This document shows positions 15,228-17,212 of a stretch of DNA of 17,212 nucleotides, piece after piece (position 1 is the stretch's first letter; every line of letters starts with the position of its first letter). Origin of the DNA: CAYRVF01 sp964427535 (GTDB lineage Bacteria; Chloroflexota; Ktedonobacteria; Ktedonobacterales; JADMIN01); NCBI GenBank assembly GCA_964427535.1, contig CAYRVF010000108.1, positions 1-17,212 on the forward strand, in the 5' to 3' direction. The position numbers and the translations under genes were made by a program. The notes under the pieces are model-generated. The model was not told the origin of the DNA and searched no databases. It was given only the letters and a program-made list of their open reading frames with translations.

Positions 15228-16729
15228 CTGGCGAGCAGACTGGGATACGTAGAAGACGAGGTGGCGTCACGAGTAGAAGCGCATCTTCCGCGTACGACGC
15301 GGCCATCGTCGGGTCGGGGCCGAATGGCCTCGCCGCCGCCATCACGCTCGCCCGCGCGGGGCGCTCGGTGATCGTCTATGAGGCGCGGGACACGATCGGC
15401 GGGGGCAGCCGGTCGGCGGAGCTGACGCTGCCTGGCTTCGTGCATGACATCTGCTCGGCGATTCATCCGCTCGGCGTGAGCTCGCCGTTTTTTCGCTCGC
15501 TGCCCCTCGACGACTATGGCCTGGAGTGGATCGACCCTGACCTACCCCTCGCGCATCCCCTACCAGATGGCTCGGCGGTCGTGCTGCGGCGCTCCGTGGA
15601 GGATACCGCGAAGGGGTTAGGAGTCGATGCCGCGGCGTATGAGTCGCTGATGGGGCCGTTTGTCTCGCATTGGGATGCCATCGCCGACGGCATTCTCGGG
15701 CCGCTGCGGATTCTGCATCAGATCCGGCATCCGCTGGAGTCCCTTGAGCTGGCGCGGTTCGGGCTGGAGGCGATACGGTCGGCGCAGGGGCTGGCGACAC
15801 ACCGTTTCAAGGCGGAGCGCGCGCGGGCGGTCTTTGCGGGGGTGGCCGCGCACTCGATGCTGCCGCTGGAAAAATCGCCGTCGGCGGGCTTTGGGCTGGT
15901 GCTGGCGAGCATCGCGCATGCTGTGGGATGGCCGCTGCCGCGTGGAGGGTCGCAGTGCATTGTCGACGCGATGGCGGCCTACCTGCGCTCCTTGGGAGGC
16001 GAGATCGTCACGGGCCTGACGGTCACCTCGCTGGACGAGCTGCCGGCCACGCGGGCCGTACTCTGCGACGTGACGCCGCGCCAGTTGCTGTGTCTCGCGG
16101 GGAAGCGTCTGCCCGAGGGCTACAAGCGCAGGCTCGAGCGCTACCGCTATGGGCCGGGCGTCTTCAAGCTCGACCTCGCGCTCGACGGCCCCATCCCTTG
16201 GACCGCGCCGGAGTGCGCGCTGGCCGGAACGGTGCACGTCGGAGGGACGCTGTCGGAGATCGCCGCGTGCGAGCATGAGGTCTGGCTCGGGTTCGCGCCT
16301 GAGCGACCATTCGTGCTGCTCGCGCAGCAGAGCCTCTTCGACCCCTCGCGCGCACCTGATGGGAAACAGACAGTCTGGGCCTATTGCCACGTGCCCGATA
16401 GCTCGACGGTGAATATGACCGAGCGCATCGAGTCGCAGATCGAGCGGTTCGCACCCGGCTTCCGCGACCGCATCCTCGCCCGGCACACCATGACCGCCGC
16501 CGAGATGGAGGCCTACAATCCCAACTACGTCGGCGGCGACATCAACGGCGGCGTGCAGGATCTGTGGCAGTTCTTCACGCGCCCGGTCGTCACGCCCGAT
16601 ATCTCGAACCCCTATGCCACGCCCGTGAAGGGACTGTACCTCTGCTCCTCCGCGACGCCGCCGGGGGGCGGTGTACATGGCATGTGCGGCTACTTCGCCG
16701 CCAAGGCGGCCTTGCGGGCCGGAGTATAG
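15131..16729 (+). CDS. CrtI/PYROXD2-like FAD-dependent oxidoreductase (phytoene-desaturase family)
   Basis: An amino-oxidase-type flavoprotein. The recognisable domain starts near residue 55 with YDAAIVGSGPNGLAAAITLARAGRSVIVYEARDTIGGG (FAD dinucleotide fold). A middle substrate domain follows (GWPLPRGGSQCIVDAMAAYLRSLGGEIVTG). It ends with the C-terminal FAD motif GLYLCSSATPPGGGVHGMCGYFAAKAAL. This is the phytoene dehydrogenase-related group; many members are not carotenoid enzymes, and no crt genes are nearby, so the substrate is unknown. From GTG 15131 it is 532 residues, but that gives a 50-residue extension unlike the family, without a ribosome site, and overlapping the remnant at 15018. 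No in-frame ATG, GTG or TTG occurs from there to the domain. A GTG at 15261 is one frame off. The true N-terminus is therefore unsettled. Confidence 0.88.
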   Translation: MERGTQHLAERCRPDDALLALDAHALDAPGAIAGEQTGIRRRRGGVTSRSASSAYDAAIVGSGPNGLAAAITLARAGRSVIVYEARDTIGGGSRSAELTLPGFVHDICSAIHPLGVSSPFFRSLPLDDYGLEWIDPDLPLAHPLPDGSAVVLRRSVEDTAKGLGVDAAAYESLMGPFVSHWDAIADGILGPLRILHQIRHPLESLELARFGLEAIRSAQGLATHRFKAERARAVFAGVAAHSMLPLEKSPSAGFGLVLASIAHAVGWPLPRGGSQCIVDAMAAYLRSLGGEIVTGLTVTSLDELPATRAVLCDVTPRQLLCLAGKRLPEGYKRRLERYRYGPGVFKLDLALDGPIPWTAPECALAGTVHVGGTLSEIAACEHEVWLGFAPERPFVLLAQQSLFDPSRAPDGKQTVWAYCHVPDSSTVNMTERIESQIERFAPGFRDRILARHTMTAAEMEAYNPNYVGGDINGGVQDLWQFFTRPVVTPDISNPYATPVKGLYLCSSATPPGGGVHGMCGYFAAKAALRAGV

Positions 16730-16751
16730 GCGGACAGTAGCGCAAACTGTG

Positions 16752-17212
16752 TTACTGGGGCTTCGATACGGTAAAGCGCTTGACGACGATCTGGACTCCT
16801 GTTTCGGAGTTTCCGACGACACCACAGAATCCACCCGAATATGTCGCGTCCTCGACGTTGCCGACCTGCTGGCCGTTTACGATTAGGGTGAAGTGCGATC
16901 CTGCGGCGCGCACCGAGAGTGTGTTGACGACGTTGAGGCCCGTGTGGATGGCCTGATTGTACATATCCGCCGTGAGGTCGCTGCGCTGGCCGTTCGTGAA
17001 CTTCGAGAACTTCCACGCGCCATCCGCCGCGATATAAAACGCATACTCATTCTCGTCGCCGCTACTATGACGGAAGAGGATGCCGTAATACCAGTGCGTT
17101 GGCCCTGCTACTTGCTCGACATCCGCTGAGATGACGGAATCCGTGAGCGCTTGAACCGGAGCGTAGCAGGCATAGCCGTCCGGAATATGGTAGCCGTCAC
17201 TGGCGTAGGCGC
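16752..17212 (-). CDS. 3' part of a gene with a LamG/DUF1080-like beta-sandwich domain
   Basis: The minus-strand frame is open from the window edge to TAA at 16752-16754, giving the last 153 residues of a longer protein. The visible part is an all-beta domain of the concanavalin-A/glucanase-like kind (LamG, DUF1080). It has VISADVEQVAGPTHWYYGIL, then EYAFYIAADGAWKFSKF, NTLSVRAAGSHFTLIVNGQQ and VGNVEDATYSGGFCGVV. This domain occurs at the outside end of secreted or membrane-anchored bacterial proteins, often after a kinase or a lipoprotein linker. The N-terminal part is out of view, so the gene's role is unknown. Its start lies beyond 17212. It converges with the CrtI-like gene, 22 bases away. 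Confidence 0.8.
   Translation of the reverse strand, partial: AYASDGYHIPDGYACYAPVQALTDSVISADVEQVAGPTHWYYGILFRHSSGDENEYAFYIAADGAWKFSKFTNGQRSDLTADMYNQAIHTGLNVVNTLSVRAAGSHFTLIVNGQQVGNVEDATYSGGFCGVVGNSETGVQIVVKRFTVSKPQ

Noticed and set aside
16736..16757. CAGTA/TACTG repeat in the convergent gap as a terminator
   Set aside because: Only 5 bp, long loop, no T-run.
16690..17016. Minus-strand open frame of 108 codons at the right end
   Set aside because: It overlaps the LamG-like frame, which is open to the window edge and has convincing beta-sandwich sequence.

Overview
This is a GC-rich, gene-dense bacterial chromosomal window with short gaps, strong AGGAGG-type ribosome binding sites, and some GTG and TTG starts. 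Nothing in it looks like a phage, transposon, plasmid or CRISPR locus. A C-terminal LamG/DUF1080-like beta-sandwich protein, a kinase/phosphatase protein with the 'YDVDAIRNR...DRRYFRRRYDA' membrane-to-cytosol linker, and the general gene style suggest a member of the Chloroflexota or a similar high-GC soil or thermophilic lineage. This is inference from protein flavour only; no rRNA is present to settle it.

Layout. 1-515 (minus): the 5' part of tRNA-Lys(CTT), cut by the window edge, then a GlsB/YeaQ-type small membrane protein with its own terminator hairpin. 551-583 holds a perfect 11-bp inverted repeat between glsB and mutL. 791-2653 (plus): mutL, with an endonuclease-type C-terminal domain. 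2695-3600 (minus): a LysR regulator, convergent with mutL and divergent from the next gene. 3923-5608 (plus): a metallo-beta-lactamase-fold plus Rieske [2Fe-2S] protein, probably an oxygenase-like enzyme and a natural candidate target of the LysR. 5837-6463 (plus): a membrane protein that looks like a site-2-protease (M50) relative with the catalytic glutamate lost. 6520-7173 (plus): a SAM-dependent methyltransferase. 7202-8344 (minus): an acyl-CoA dehydrogenase. 8666-9292 (plus): a probable lipoprotein with a retropepsin-like aspartyl protease domain. 9447-9794 (plus): a small unknown protein followed by a clear intrinsic terminator.

10050-15017 (plus) is the most coherent unit. A 996-residue multi-pass membrane protein carries GAF, SpoIIE-type phosphatase and RsbW/SpoIIAB-type kinase domains in one chain. 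It is followed by a class I flavin disulfide oxidoreductase and a STAS-domain (SpoIIAA/RsbV-like) protein. This resembles a partner-switching signalling module in which phosphatase and kinase are fused and the antagonist is encoded nearby, with a redox enzyme between them. After the STAS gene comes a short coding-like remnant, then a CrtI/PYROXD2-like FAD oxidoreductase with an uncertain start. The window ends with the 3' part of a minus-strand gene encoding a LamG-like domain.

The points most worth a second look are the fused phosphatase-kinase with a nearby STAS protein, the MBL-then-Rieske domain order, the degenerate M50-like membrane protein, the remnant and start problem at 15018-15300, and the inverted repeats flanking glsB.
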